Assembly: GCA_937894675.1 (NCBI GenBank)
Contig: CALCQO010000048.1
Coordinates: 5,123-69,122 of the forward strand
From: an uncultured Clostridia bacterium
GTDB taxonomy: Bacteria; Bacillota; Clostridia; Christensenellales; Aristaeellaceae
Direction: 5' to 3'
Length of the DNA: 64,000 nt
The notes below the pieces were generated by a model. The model searched no databases. It saw nothing but the letters and a program-made list of their open reading frames with translations, and was not told the origin of the DNA. The position numbers were made by a program, and so were the translations under genes. Shown here in pieces: positions 15,855 through 24,399 of this stretch. Position 1 is the first letter of the stretch; each line of letters begins with the position of its first letter.

Positions 15855-16980
15855 GATTAAAAAGGGTTTATCCGCCGCCTCCCCGTCCATCATGGCCATT
15901 GTCGCGGGCTTGCTGGCAGGCTTTATCATCCTGCTCATCAGCAACCCGGTCAGCGCCATGCGCGGCTTGGCTACCATTTTGCTGGGCGGCTGGAACAACG
16001 GCATGAAGGGGCTGGGCCAGGTGCTCTACTATGCCACCTCCATCATCCTCACCGGCTTGTCGGTGGGCTTTGCCTTTAAGACCGGCATGTTCAACATCGG
16101 CGCGTCCGGCCAGTTGATGGTGGGCGGCTTTGTGTCCGTCTATGTGGGCGCGATGTGGACCTTCCTGCCCGGGCATCTGCATTGGATGGTCGCTCTATTG
16201 ATGGGCATGCTGGCGGGCATGTGCTGGGGCATGCTGGTGGGCATTCTCAAGGCACTGCTGAATGTCAACGAAGTTATCACCGCCATCATGCTCAACTACA
16301 TCGCCATGTACGGCATCAACTTCATCATCAAGAACTCGCCCCTGCACGACAGGCTGCGCAACCAGACCATCAACGTGGCGGCCAACGCGGTCATCCCCAA
16401 AGCGGGGCTGGACAATATCTTCTATGTATTGAAAGGCCGCTTCCATGACGCTTCCAGCGTCAACGGCGGCATCCTCATCGCGGTGCTTTTCGCCGTGCTT
16501 GTGTATATCCTCATCAATAAAACCACCTTTGGCTACGAGCTGAAGGCCTGCGGCTACAACCAGCACGCCAGCCGGTACGCGGGCATCAACGAAAAGAAGG
16601 CCATCATTTCTTCCATGGCCATCGCCGGCGCCCTCAGCGGCGTCGCCGGGGCGCTGATGTACCTGGCGCCGCCTACCGGTATGCACATCCATGTGGCGGA
16701 GGTGCTGGCGCCCGAGGGCTTCAACGGCATCGCCGTCGCCCTGCTGGGCATGTCCAACCCCATCGGCATCGTGTTCACCGGGCTGTTCATCGCCCATATC
16801 ACCGTGGGCGGCGGCTACTTGCAGAGCCTGAAGTACATGAAGGAAGTTATCGATGTAATCATCGGCCTAATCATTTACTTCAGCGCGTTCTCGCTGCTGA
16901 TGCGCGATGTCATGCGCAGCATAGGCAAGAGGCGCAGCAAGAAAGCCCTGGAAGGGGAAGGAAAGGGGGCGAAGCGCTGA
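15847..16980 (+). CDS. Nucleoside-type ABC importer permease 1
   Basis: A 377-residue integral membrane protein of the BPD_transp_2 (RbsC/NupP-like) family with about ten hydrophobic segments. The characteristic stretches are FKTGMFNIGASGQL, the cytoplasmic coupling region FGYELKACGYNQHASRYAGIN, and APEGFNGIAVALLG. The C-terminus is a basic tail (GKRRSKKALEGEGKGAKR). The GAGG just before ATG 15847 lies in the end of the ATPase gene. It would form a heterodimer with the product of 16980-17939. Confidence 0.92.
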   Translation: MHKIKKGLSAASPSIMAIVAGLLAGFIILLISNPVSAMRGLATILLGGWNNGMKGLGQVLYYATSIILTGLSVGFAFKTGMFNIGASGQLMVGGFVSVYVGAMWTFLPGHLHWMVALLMGMLAGMCWGMLVGILKALLNVNEVITAIMLNYIAMYGINFIIKNSPLHDRLRNQTINVAANAVIPKAGLDNIFYVLKGRFHDASSVNGGILIAVLFAVLVYILINKTTFGYELKACGYNQHASRYAGINEKKAIISSMAIAGALSGVAGALMYLAPPTGMHIHVAEVLAPEGFNGIAVALLGMSNPIGIVFTGLFIAHITVGGGYLQSLKYMKEVIDVIIGLIIYFSAFSLLMRDVMRSIGKRRSKKALEGEGKGAKR

Positions 16981-17939
16981 TGGATACCATTTATTTCCTT
17001 GTACAGCAGATGATGTTCTTCTCCATCCCGCTGCTGATTGTGGCGCTGGGCGGCATGTTCTCCGAGCGCAGCGGCGTGGTGAACATTGCCCTGGAGGGCA
17101 TCATGGTGGCGGGCGCGTTCAGCTCCATCATGTTCATTTCCAAAATGCAGGATGTGATGAGCGGTCAATGGCTGCTGATACTTGCCATTCTGGTGGCCGT
17201 TGTCTCCGGCATGCTGTTTTCGTTATTGCACGCCTACGCGGCCATCAACCTGCGCTCTGACCAGACTATTTCCGGCACCGCGCTGAACCTGATCGCCCCC
17301 GCATCCGCTGTCTACCTGGCCCGCGTTATGCAGCCCAACGGCGTGCAGCAGATTCAGTTTACCAACACCTTCCGCATCGCCAAGGTGCCCGTGTTGGGGG
17401 ATATCCCGGTGCTGGGGCCGTTGCTGTTCCAGAACTCCTACATCACCACGTATATTGGTTTTGCCATCTTCATCGTATCGGCTATCGTGCTGTATAAAAC
17501 CCGCTTCGGCCTGCGCCTGCGCGCCTGCGGCGAGCATCCCCAGGCGGCGGACTCGGTGGGTATCAATGTCTACCGCATGCGCTACGCCGGCGTGCTGATT
17601 TCCGGCGCGTTGGCCGGGCTGGGCGGCCTGGTGTATGTGATTCCTACTTCCACCAACTTCAACGCAACGGTGGCGGGCTACGGCTTCCTGGCGCTGGCGG
17701 TGCTGATATTTGGGCAATGGAAGCCCCTACGCATCCTGATGGCGGCGTTCTTCTTCGGGCTGATGAAAACCATCGCCTCCTCCTACTCGGGGGTGTCCTG
17801 GCTGCAGAATCTGGGTATTCCCAGTGATATCTATAAAATGGTGCCCTTTATCGCCACCTTGGTGGTGCTGGCGTTTACCAGTAAGAAGTCTCAGGCGCCC
17901 AAGGCCAGCGGCGTGCCCTACGATAAAGGAGCCAGATAA
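16980..17939 (+). CDS. Nucleoside-type ABC importer permease 2
   Basis: A 319-residue membrane protein, the second BPD_transp_2 permease (NupQ/YufQ-like). Visible are ERSGVVNIALEGIMV near the N-terminus, RFGLRLRACGEHPQAADSVGIN in the coupling helix and TVAGYGFLALAVLIFG. Its ATG shares one base with the stop of the first permease gene (TGATG), and it ends the operon before a strong terminator. Binding protein, ATPase and two permeases form a complete BMP-type purine nucleoside uptake system. Confidence 0.92.
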   Translation: MDTIYFLVQQMMFFSIPLLIVALGGMFSERSGVVNIALEGIMVAGAFSSIMFISKMQDVMSGQWLLILAILVAVVSGMLFSLLHAYAAINLRSDQTISGTALNLIAPASAVYLARVMQPNGVQQIQFTNTFRIAKVPVLGDIPVLGPLLFQNSYITTYIGFAIFIVSAIVLYKTRFGLRLRACGEHPQAADSVGINVYRMRYAGVLISGALAGLGGLVYVIPTSTNFNATVAGYGFLALAVLIFGQWKPLRILMAAFFFGLMKTIASSYSGVSWLQNLGIPSDIYKMVPFIATLVVLAFTSKKSQAPKASGVPYDKGAR

Positions 17940-17954
17940 AAACAAACAAAGCAA

Positions 17955-17987
17955 AACCCGCGCGGCAGTGCGAGCCGCGCGGGTTTT
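17955..17987 (+). terminator. Terminator of the ABC importer operon
   Basis: AACCCGCGCGGC (17955-17966) pairs with GCCGCGCGGGTT (17974-17985) and TTTT follows. Confidence 0.92.
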
Positions 17988-17990
17988 ATT

Positions 17991-18082
17991 GTGGGTTCCA
18001 AGGGAAATCATTTCCCTTGGTGGGGTGCGGGGCAAAGCCCCGCATATTACTGTGAGCAAAACAGCGAAGCGCTTTTTGCGGT
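17991..18082 (-). repeat. Two-hairpin intergenic repeat, copy A
   Basis: Read on the minus strand it has the order of copies B and C: a block near GCTTCGCTGTTT, hairpin 1 GCGGGGC/GCCCCGC (18027-18043) and hairpin 2 CCAAGGGAAA/TTTCCCTTGG (17998-18020), then GGAACCCA. It lies right after the importer terminator and faces copy B. The 300-base gap between the importer and pfkA consists mainly of these two copies. Confidence 0.75.
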
Positions 18083-18149
18083 TGACAAGGTACCGAAATA
18101 AATAACAGATTAGGATGGAGGCGCAGGGTATTTCTAACGGGTAGAATTA

Positions 18150-18240
18150 GACGAAAAATTCGCTGCGCTGTTTTTCTTACTATTTCATGTGGGGTTTCAC
18201 CCCACACCCCACCAAGGGGGATGATCCCCCTTGGAACCCG
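18150..18240 (+). repeat. Two-hairpin intergenic repeat, copy B
   Basis: GCTGCGCTGTTT block (18162-18173), hairpin 1 GTGGGG/CCCCAC (18189-18205), hairpin 2 CCAAGGGGG/CCCCCTTGG (18212-18234), then GGAACCCG. Stems differ from copies A and C but remain paired. It ends five bases before the pfkA stop and could also terminate pfkA transcription. Confidence 0.75.
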
Positions 18241-18244
18241 CAAT

Positions 18245-19306
18245 TTACAGCGCGTTCACCATGTTGAACATACGGCGGTTGAAGTGGGACTTGGACTTCA
18301 GCGCGGTATCAATGGGCATATGGAATGTGCGGCCATTGCGCACGCCGATTACCTGGTTGGATATGCTATGCTTCAGCAAGTTCACCGCCATGGCGCCGGC
18401 TTCAAAGGCAAAGGCGCCGTCCCTGGCGGTGGGGGCGGTGCCGCGCTGGGTATAGCCTACCACCGTGGCGCGCACCTGCACCTCTGGGTTATTCACCTTG
18501 GCCTGCAGAACCCTGGCAAAGTTTACCGCGTCCATGCGCTGCCCGGGGAAGGAGCCCTTGGCTCCCTGGCTTTCCAGATAGGTATGGAAGTCAAACTCGC
18601 CCATGGTGCGCCAGGCGCCCTCGGCCACCACCACGGTGGCGCGGGTATTACCCCTGTCAAACAGGCTGTTCAGCCGCCGGGCGACATCCTCGATATCCCA
18701 ACCTTTTACCTCGGGCACCACCACAATTTCGCAGCCTGTAGACTGGGCGGCGGTCAGGGCGATGTCGCCGCAGTTGCGGCCCATCACCTCCACCACGTGG
18801 GGGCGGTCGTGGGAGCGGCTGGTGGCGCGTATGGCGCGGATGGCGTCCACGCAAACGTTCACAGCGCTGTCAAAACCCAGGGACATTTCCGTATACCCCA
18901 GGTCGTTATCAATGGTGCCGGGGATGCCGATGCAGGCGATGCCCTGGTTGGCCAGCGCCTGGGCGCCCTGGAAGGAGCCGTCGCCGCCGATAACCACCAA
19001 GCCCGTTACGTCCAATTCCCTCAGGAACTGGGCGCCCTTCTGCTGGTACTCCAGCTCCTTAAACTCCACGCACCGGGCTGTGCGCAAGTAGGTGCCGGGC
19101 AAATCGGCGATGTCCAGCAGCTGATCCATGGACAGCTCCACAAAGTTGTCCTCGGGCTTTGGGTACTTGCCAATCAGGCCGTTGAATCCGCGCTTGATGC
19201 CAATCAGGGGCATATCCAGCAGCGCCGCGCTGCGGGCAATGCTCATCACGGCGGCGTTCATGCCGGGGCTGTCGCCGCCGCTGGTCAATACTGCAATCCT
19301 TGACAT
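18245..19306 (-). CDS. pfkA: ATP-type 6-phosphofructokinase
   Basis: A 353-residue cytosolic glycolytic enzyme that phosphorylates fructose 6-phosphate. MSRIAVLTSGGDSPGMN opens the protein. GGDGSFQGA carries Gly rather than Asp after GGD, the mark of ATP-dependent forms, and PGTIDND holds the catalytic Asp. MGRNCGDIAL and the C-terminal substrate Arg/His region follow. AGGAGG (minus strand, 19311-19316) fixes the start at 19306. The frame extends upstream to 19396 but has no ribosome site there and crosses the promoter. At 353 residues it is longer than the classic 320, as in clade-X PFKs, so donor choice should be tested. Confidence 0.88.
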   Translation of the reverse strand: MSRIAVLTSGGDSPGMNAAVMSIARSAALLDMPLIGIKRGFNGLIGKYPKPEDNFVELSMDQLLDIADLPGTYLRTARCVEFKELEYQQKGAQFLRELDVTGLVVIGGDGSFQGAQALANQGIACIGIPGTIDNDLGYTEMSLGFDSAVNVCVDAIRAIRATSRSHDRPHVVEVMGRNCGDIALTAAQSTGCEIVVVPEVKGWDIEDVARRLNSLFDRGNTRATVVVAEGAWRTMGEFDFHTYLESQGAKGSFPGQRMDAVNFARVLQAKVNNPEVQVRATVVGYTQRGTAPTARDGAFAFEAGAMAVNLLKHSISNQVIGVRNGRTFHMPIDTALKSKSHFNRRMFNMVNAL

Positions 19307-19381
19307 AGATCCTCCTATGGACAGGCGGGCGAGCCGCCGGAAAATGACCGATGGGGGAAGGAACATGTCCAACTCTCCACA

Positions 19382-19410
19382 TATATAGTATACCAAAAAA
19401 GAAGCGCCAA
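19382..19410 (-). promoter_or_regulatory. Promoter of pfkA
   Basis: On the minus strand TTGGCG (19410-19405), 17 bases, TATATA (19387-19382). It lies about 75 bases upstream of the ATG. Confidence 0.6.
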
Positions 19411-19513
19411 TACCATGAAATTTCCGCTGGATCCTGTTGATTTTCGCTATCCGCGCGCCAGGACAGCAGCAATCACTGCCGCCAACGCTTGTTTTCGCTA
19501 ATCAACCACATAG

Positions 19514-19540
19514 AAAAGCACCTCCCAAACGGGAGGTGCC
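19514..19540 (-). terminator. Terminator of the pfp gene
   Basis: GCACCTCCC (19518-19526) and GGGAGGTGC (19531-19539) with an AAAC loop. On the minus strand it is followed by TTTTC. The remaining gap up to pfkA holds only the pfkA promoter and leader. Confidence 0.85.
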
Positions 19541-19603
19541 TGCGTATCATTGGCAATGCTTCAACACATTCTGCTGCCCGGGCGCTCAGTACCCATTTTA
19601 TCC

Positions 19604-20812
19604 TCAGCGGATTTTTTCCGCCTTGGGGGCGCGCAGGTGGCTGGCTTCGGGCATGTTGGTGCCCAGCAGCGGCTGCAGATAATACTTGAAGGCGTCGGTC
19701 ACATTGTTGCCGCTGGCGTTGATGAACTCGTCGGGCATCAGCTTGGTCTTGGCGGCGATGTCCGCCAGGGGGTGAATCTGATAGTCCACCGAGTAGAAGC
19801 CGGTGCGGTTGATGGTGATGCTGCCGTCGGTATCATGCCAGATGGCGAACTGGGCGGCTTTCTCGCCCACCTCGCGGGCTTCCCGCTGGTCCACATCGCT
19901 GACGCAGCCCATGAAGGAGCGCTGCAGGTACCCTAAGGTATCGCTGCGCACCCGGTGGATGTTCAGCTTTTCCCGCACCTGGTTGAGCAGCAGCTCGCCC
20001 AGGGCGCCGGTGCCGCTGAGCTGCACATTGCCGTGGGCGTCGGTGCCCGTGTCCATCATGGTGGACAGAATGGGGGTGCCATGCTCGTCCTGGATGCCCT
20101 CGGACACGGCAACCACACAGCGGCCCAGGCGGTTGTACACCTCGTTTACATCGTGCAGGAACTTGTCCATGTGGAAGGCACGCTCGGGCAAGTACACAAG
20201 GTGAGGCCCGTCATCGGGGTACTTCTGGGCAATGGCGCTGGCGGCGGTTAAAAAGCCCGCGTGCCGGCCCATCACAACGCCCACGTGCACGCCGGGCAGG
20301 GCGCGGTTGTCCAGGTTCAGCCCGATAAAGCTCTGGGCCACAAACCGGGCCGCGCTGGGGTAGCCGGGGGTGTGGTCGTTGAGCATCAGGTCGTTGTCGA
20401 TGGTCTTGGGGATATGGATGGCGCGGAACTCGTAGTGGGATTTCTCCGCCTGCTCGTTGACGATGCGCACCGTGTCGGCGGAGTCGTTGCCGCCGATGTA
20501 GAAAAAGTAGCGCACATTGTGCATGCGGAACACATCGAAGATTTCCTCGCAGTATTTTTCGTCCGGCTTGTCCCGGGTGGAGCCCAGAGCGCTGGAGGGG
20601 GTCATGGCGACGCGCTCTAAGTTGTTGGTGGTTTCCTGGGTCAAATCCAGGAAGTTCTCGTTGATGATGCCGTTCACCCCGTTGATGGCGCCGTACACCT
20701 TGGTAATCTGCGGAAATTTGCGCGATTCCAGCACCACGCCGACCAGCGACTGGTTGATGACCGCGGTGGGGCCGCCGCCCTGGGCAACGACGACTTTGCC
20801 TTGAAGTTCCAT
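19604..20812 (-). CDS. pfp: Pyrophosphate-dependent phosphofructokinase
   Basis: A 402-residue PFK family member. The start MELQGKVVVAQGGGPTAVIN is typical of the PPi-type lineage. GGNDSADT has Asp where ATP enzymes have Gly, the known determinant for pyrophosphate use, and PKTIDNDL holds the catalytic site with Lys in front. MGRHAGFL follows. AGGAGG lies upstream of ATG 20812. It reversibly phosphorylates fructose 6-phosphate with PPi. It lies between fba and pfkA, so the cell seems able to choose between ATP and PPi at this step. Confidence 0.92.
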   Translation of the reverse strand: MELQGKVVVAQGGGPTAVINQSLVGVVLESRKFPQITKVYGAINGVNGIINENFLDLTQETTNNLERVAMTPSSALGSTRDKPDEKYCEEIFDVFRMHNVRYFFYIGGNDSADTVRIVNEQAEKSHYEFRAIHIPKTIDNDLMLNDHTPGYPSAARFVAQSFIGLNLDNRALPGVHVGVVMGRHAGFLTAASAIAQKYPDDGPHLVYLPERAFHMDKFLHDVNEVYNRLGRCVVAVSEGIQDEHGTPILSTMMDTGTDAHGNVQLSGTGALGELLLNQVREKLNIHRVRSDTLGYLQRSFMGCVSDVDQREAREVGEKAAQFAIWHDTDGSITINRTGFYSVDYQIHPLADIAAKTKLMPDEFINASGNNVTDAFKYYLQPLLGTNMPEASHLRAPKAEKIR

Positions 20813-20871
20813 GGTAATCCTCCTAAAAAGGGGGCAGTGCAAGCGCGCTGCCCCGTTGATTGCGGGTAATC

Positions 20872-21801
20872 TTAGCCCTTGCCGTTGCAGCCCAGCACAT
20901 GGACGATTTTGTGGCGTACCATGTCTTTGAGGGCGGTACGGGCTTCGCTCAGGTACTGGCGGGGGTCGAAATGGTCGGGATGCTCGGCGAAGTGCTTGCG
21001 GATGACGCCGGTAAAGGCCAGGCGCAGGTCGCTGTCGATGTTGATTTTGCACACCGCCATGGAAGCAGCCTTACGCAGCATTTCCTCGGGCACGCCGCGG
21101 GCATTGTCCATCTTGCCGCCGTACTTGTTGATCATGTCCACATACTCGGGGATGACGCTGCTGGCGCCGTGGAGCACGATGGGGAACTGGGGCAGCCTGC
21201 GCTCCACTTCCTCCAGGATGTCAAAGCGAAGTTTGGGCTCGCCCTTGAATTTGAAAGCGCCGTGGCTGGTGCCAATGGCGATGGCCAGGCTGTCCACGCC
21301 CGTCTTGGTGACAAACTCTTCCACTTCCTCGGGGCGGGTGTAGCTGGAGTCTTCCTGGGACACCTTGATGTCGTCCTCCACGCCGGCCAGACGGCCCAGT
21401 TCGCCCTCAACCGTGACGCCCTTGTCGTGGGCATACTCCACCACCCGGCGGGTCAGCTTGATGTTTTCTTCAAAGGGCAGGTGGCTGCCGTCAATCATCA
21501 CGGAGGTGAAGCCGCCGTCGATGCAGTTCTTGCAGGTCTCAAAATCGGGGCCGTGGTCCAGATGCACCACGATATCCAGGCCGCTGGTTTCCACCGCCGC
21601 CTCAATCAGCTTCATCAGGTAGGTGTGGTTGGCATACTTGCGGGCACCGGCAGACACCTGCAGAATCAGGGGGGCCTTTTCTTCCTGGGCGCCTTCCACA
21701 ATCCCCTGGATAATTTCCATATTGTTCACGTTGAACGCGCCGATGGCGTACCCGCCTTCATACGCTTTGCGGAACATCTCCTTGCTGTTGACTAATGCCA
21801 T
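20872..21801 (-). CDS. fba: Class II fructose-bisphosphate aldolase
   Basis: A 309-residue zinc-dependent aldolase that splits fructose 1,6-bisphosphate. The zinc-site His lies in VVHLDHGPDF, and VEGELGRLAG, LHGASSV and KINIDSDLR contain further metal- and phosphate-binding residues. AGGAGG stands upstream of ATG 21801. pfp follows 59 bases downstream without a clear terminator between, so aldolase and PPi-phosphofructokinase are probably co-transcribed. Confidence 0.95.
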   Translation of the reverse strand: MALVNSKEMFRKAYEGGYAIGAFNVNNMEIIQGIVEGAQEEKAPLILQVSAGARKYANHTYLMKLIEAAVETSGLDIVVHLDHGPDFETCKNCIDGGFTSVMIDGSHLPFEENIKLTRRVVEYAHDKGVTVEGELGRLAGVEDDIKVSQEDSSYTRPEEVEEFVTKTGVDSLAIAIGTSHGAFKFKGEPKLRFDILEEVERRLPQFPIVLHGASSVIPEYVDMINKYGGKMDNARGVPEEMLRKAASMAVCKINIDSDLRLAFTGVIRKHFAEHPDHFDPRQYLSEARTALKDMVRHKIVHVLGCNGKG

Positions 21802-21842
21802 GGTATGCCTCCTATAATTAGATTGAATAAATCGCCTTATAT

Positions 21843-21871
21843 ACTATACTGTTTTTATCCATATGTGTCAA
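21843..21871 (-). promoter_or_regulatory. Promoter of fba
   Basis: Minus strand TTGACA (21871-21866), 17 bases, TATAGT (21848-21843). The -35 overlaps the last codons of the RclA-like gene. Confidence 0.88.
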
Positions 21872-23220
21872 ACAGAAAACAAGTCGTTCAGCCCCTCCGC
21901 CATGGTGGGGTGGGTGAAGACAAAATCGCGGATTACAGTGTAGGGCGCGTCCAGATCCATCGCCAGTTTGATGATGTTGATGATTTCCTCCGCCCGCTCG
22001 CACAGCAGCATGGCGCCCAGGATTTTTTTACTGTTTTTGTCGATGACGGCTTTCAGCAGCCCCTGGGGCTTACCCAGCACATGGGCGTTGGGAACAGCTC
22101 CCGCCGGCAGCTTGGACACGGTAATATCAAAGCCCTCTTCCCGCGCCTGGGTCTCGGACAGACCTACCCGGGCATAGGAGGGGTTCAAGAAGGTGCAGGT
22201 GGGTATATTGCGCCTGTCCTTCAGGCTGTACCTGCCGTTTTCGTATAGGTGGCTGTACACAATGCGGAAATCATCCAGGGAGGTATAGGTAAACTGCATT
22301 TTGCTGCACACGTCCCCCAGGGCCCAGATGCCCTTCGCCGCGGTCTGCAGGTGGTCGTCCACCTCGATCAGGCCCCGGTCCGTCAGACGTACATCGGTGT
22401 TCTCCAGCCCCAGGCCTTGGGTGTTGGCTTTTCTGCCCACCGCCACCAGTATGGCGGTATCCTGCAGTTTGTTCTCCTTGCCGTCCTGGCTGTAGTGCAG
22501 GGTATCGCCCTCCGCCTTTTCCGCTTTGGCGTTGATGTACAGGGTGATGCCCGCGGCTTCCATCTGTTTTAGGATGGATTCCGCCATATCCCGGTCTTCC
22601 CGGGGCAGGAAGGTGCCGCCCGCTTCCAGCACCGTTACCTTGCTGCCAAAGCCCGCGTATAGGAAGGCAAACTCCAGCCCGATGTACCCGCCGCCGATGA
22701 TGGCCAGGTTTTCAGGCAGGGTGTCCAGGGCCATCAGGCTCTTGCTGTCATGCACATGGGGGTTGTCCATCACCCCTGGGATGGGGGGCATCACCGTCAT
22801 GGAGCCTGTGTTGATGAAGATTTTGTCAGCGGACAGCTGCGTTGTGCCTTCGCTGCCCCGCACCTGAACCTGGTGGTTGCTTACAAAGGAAGCCTTGCCG
22901 TCCAGGACGGTGATGTTGGGGTTGTCCGCCTGCTTCTGGTAGTTTTTCTGGCGCAGCATGGCGGTCAGCTCGTTCTTGCCGCCGATGGCTTTTGCGTACG
23001 CTTCCTGCTTGCTCTGAAAGCTGACTTCGCCTAGTTTCAGGGTTTGCCGGGAGGCGTGCACCAGACGCTTGGAGGGGATGCAGCCCACATTGATGCAGGT
23101 GCCCCCGTACATCATGGCGTCCTGCTCGATCAGGGCGACCTTCTGTCCCTTGTTGGCCAGGGCGGTCGCCAGGGTTTTGCCGCCTTTGCCAAAGCCGATG
23201 ATGATGGCGTCATATGTCAT
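21868..23220 (-). CDS. RclA-like flavin disulfide oxidoreductase (hypothiocyanous acid reductase type)
   Basis: A 450-residue FAD and NAD(P)H enzyme of the glutathione-reductase superfamily. The N-terminus AIIIGFGKGGKTLA and redox pair Cys42/Cys47 in GGTCINVGCIPSK match RclA more than lipoamide or mercuric reductases. IIGGGYIGLEFA binds the nucleotide, and FTHPTMAEGLND carries the C-terminal His-Glu pair. RclA homologues reduce hypothiocyanous acid, an oxidant made by host peroxidases, and other reactive chlorine products. The ATG at 23220 overlaps the upstream HAD gene by 11 bases. Assignment to HOSCN reduction is inference from homology. Confidence 0.8.
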   Translation of the reverse strand: MTYDAIIIGFGKGGKTLATALANKGQKVALIEQDAMMYGGTCINVGCIPSKRLVHASRQTLKLGEVSFQSKQEAYAKAIGGKNELTAMLRQKNYQKQADNPNITVLDGKASFVSNHQVQVRGSEGTTQLSADKIFINTGSMTVMPPIPGVMDNPHVHDSKSLMALDTLPENLAIIGGGYIGLEFAFLYAGFGSKVTVLEAGGTFLPREDRDMAESILKQMEAAGITLYINAKAEKAEGDTLHYSQDGKENKLQDTAILVAVGRKANTQGLGLENTDVRLTDRGLIEVDDHLQTAAKGIWALGDVCSKMQFTYTSLDDFRIVYSHLYENGRYSLKDRRNIPTCTFLNPSYARVGLSETQAREEGFDITVSKLPAGAVPNAHVLGKPQGLLKAVIDKNSKKILGAMLLCERAEEIINIIKLAMDLDAPYTVIRDFVFTHPTMAEGLNDLFSV

Positions 23221-23863
23221 GTTTGCCTCCTCTGGGCGCGTCCAGCGCCCGCAGCATGTCCTGATAGGAAGAAAAGCGGTATGGCGTTTCGTAATGGTCG
23301 TAGAAATGGTCCGGGTCAAACAGGACGGGGGTGATGCCCGCGTTTTTAGCGGCGTCCAGATCGATGTCCCGATCGCCCACCATGCAGCACTCGGCGGGAT
23401 CCAAACCGTGGGTATCCAACAGATGCAGCAGGGCATCGGGCCTGGGCTTATGGGGGAACCCGTCCTCCTTTGTCACCTGGCCGGAAAACGCCGTCCAAAG
23501 CTGGTCATGCTTCAGCGCTTCCACGGCGCTCAGGTCCCGGTGGGTGTACAGGTAGTTGCGTCCGCCCCTTTGGGTGACAGCCCGCAGCATTTCCCCCGCC
23601 AGGGGATAGGGGCGCAGCTCCTCGTTGGTACGCATGCCGGCGTAGTGTTGGTAGCGATCCAGCAAGCTCTCCGCCAACACCTCATCGCCTTTCGCGTAGG
23701 TACGCGCCGCGCCGTAGAGGGTAATTTTCACCTGGGCCAACAGACGGCTTTCATCGGCAAAAAGCCCTGCGTCCTGCAGGGCTTTTGCGAAATCCTCTAC
23801 CACAAGAGGATAGGTGTCATACAGGGTGCCGTCAAAATCCCAGAACCAGTGCTGGAAAAACAT
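23210..23863 (-). CDS. HAD family phosphatase
   Basis: A 217-residue haloacid dehalogenase-type phosphatase. Motif I is DFDGTLYDT with the nucleophile Asp9 and acid Asp11. YTHRD is the motif II region, KPRPD contributes the motif III Lys, and GDRDIDLDAAKNAG is motif IV. The helical cap between motifs I and II suggests a phosphoglycolate-phosphatase-like enzyme. ATG 23863 overlaps the mscL stop (TGATG); an in-frame TTG three bases earlier is less likely. The substrate is unknown. It is translationally coupled to mscL and to the RclA-like gene. Confidence 0.85.
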   Translation of the reverse strand: MFFQHWFWDFDGTLYDTYPLVVEDFAKALQDAGLFADESRLLAQVKITLYGAARTYAKGDEVLAESLLDRYQHYAGMRTNEELRPYPLAGEMLRAVTQRGGRNYLYTHRDLSAVEALKHDQLWTAFSGQVTKEDGFPHKPRPDALLHLLDTHGLDPAECCMVGDRDIDLDAAKNAGITPVLFDPDHFYDHYETPYRFSSYQDMLRALDAPRGGKHDI

Positions 23864-24321
23864 CAAGCCTTGGCTTCAGACAGCTGGCTGGTGCAATGGG
23901 GGCAGCGGGTGGCGTCCTTGGCCACTTCGCTCTTGCAGAAGGGGCACAGGCGGGCCGGCTCGGCGGGTACTTCGGGGGTCTTCTTCTTCAGGCTGTTGAC
24001 GACTTTGACAAACAGGAACACGCACAGGGCGATGAGGACAAAGTCGATGATGTTCTGGATGAACATGCCGTAGTTGAAGGTGGCGACGCCGGCTTCCTTG
24101 GCCGCGTCGATGGAGGCGAACTTGGTGTCGCCGCTGAGCTGTACAAACAGGCCGGACACGTTGACGCCGCCGGTCAGCAGGCTGATCAGGGGCATAAAGA
24201 TGTCATTGACCAGGCTGGTGACGATTTTGCCAAAGGCGCCGCCGATGATCACACCGACAGCCATGTCGATTACATTGCCTTTTACCGCAAAGGCCTTGAA
24301 TTCGTCGATAAACTTTTTCAT
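23863..24321 (-). CDS. mscL: Large-conductance mechanosensitive channel with zinc-ribbon tail
   Basis: A 152-residue membrane channel that opens under osmotic down-shock. The N-terminal helix and TM1 (VIDMAVGVIIGGAFGKIV) are typical, a periplasmic-type loop follows and TM2 is at about 90-108. After KKK the cytoplasmic tail carries CPFC and CPHC spaced as a zinc ribbon (about residues 127-143). Several Firmicutes MscL proteins have such a ribbon. It is the first gene of a unit with the HAD and RclA-like genes. Confidence 0.93.
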   Translation of the reverse strand: MKKFIDEFKAFAVKGNVIDMAVGVIIGGAFGKIVTSLVNDIFMPLISLLTGGVNVSGLFVQLSGDTKFASIDAAKEAGVATFNYGMFIQNIIDFVLIALCVFLFVKVVNSLKKKTPEVPAEPARLCPFCKSEVAKDATRCPHCTSQLSEAKA

Positions 24322-24350
24322 AGATACCCTCCTCAGATTGATTCAGCGGA

Positions 24351-24379
24351 ATTGTAGCATATATTTCTTTAGGAAACAA
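24351..24379 (-). promoter_or_regulatory. Promoter of mscL
   Basis: Minus strand TTGTTT (24379-24374), 17 bases, TACAAT (24356-24351), with TGC directly upstream of the -10. Confidence 0.65.
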
Positions 24380-24399
24380 CGCATTTACAGCGAAATTTC

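Noticed and set aside
18082..18110. TTGACA at 18082-18087 as a promoter between repeat copies A and B
   Set aside because: No -10 at 16-18 bases and no gene downstream on the plus strand.
19437..19689. Small plus-strand frames between pfkA and pfp
   Set aside because: They overlap the pfp terminator and the end of the pfp coding region, with no start signals.
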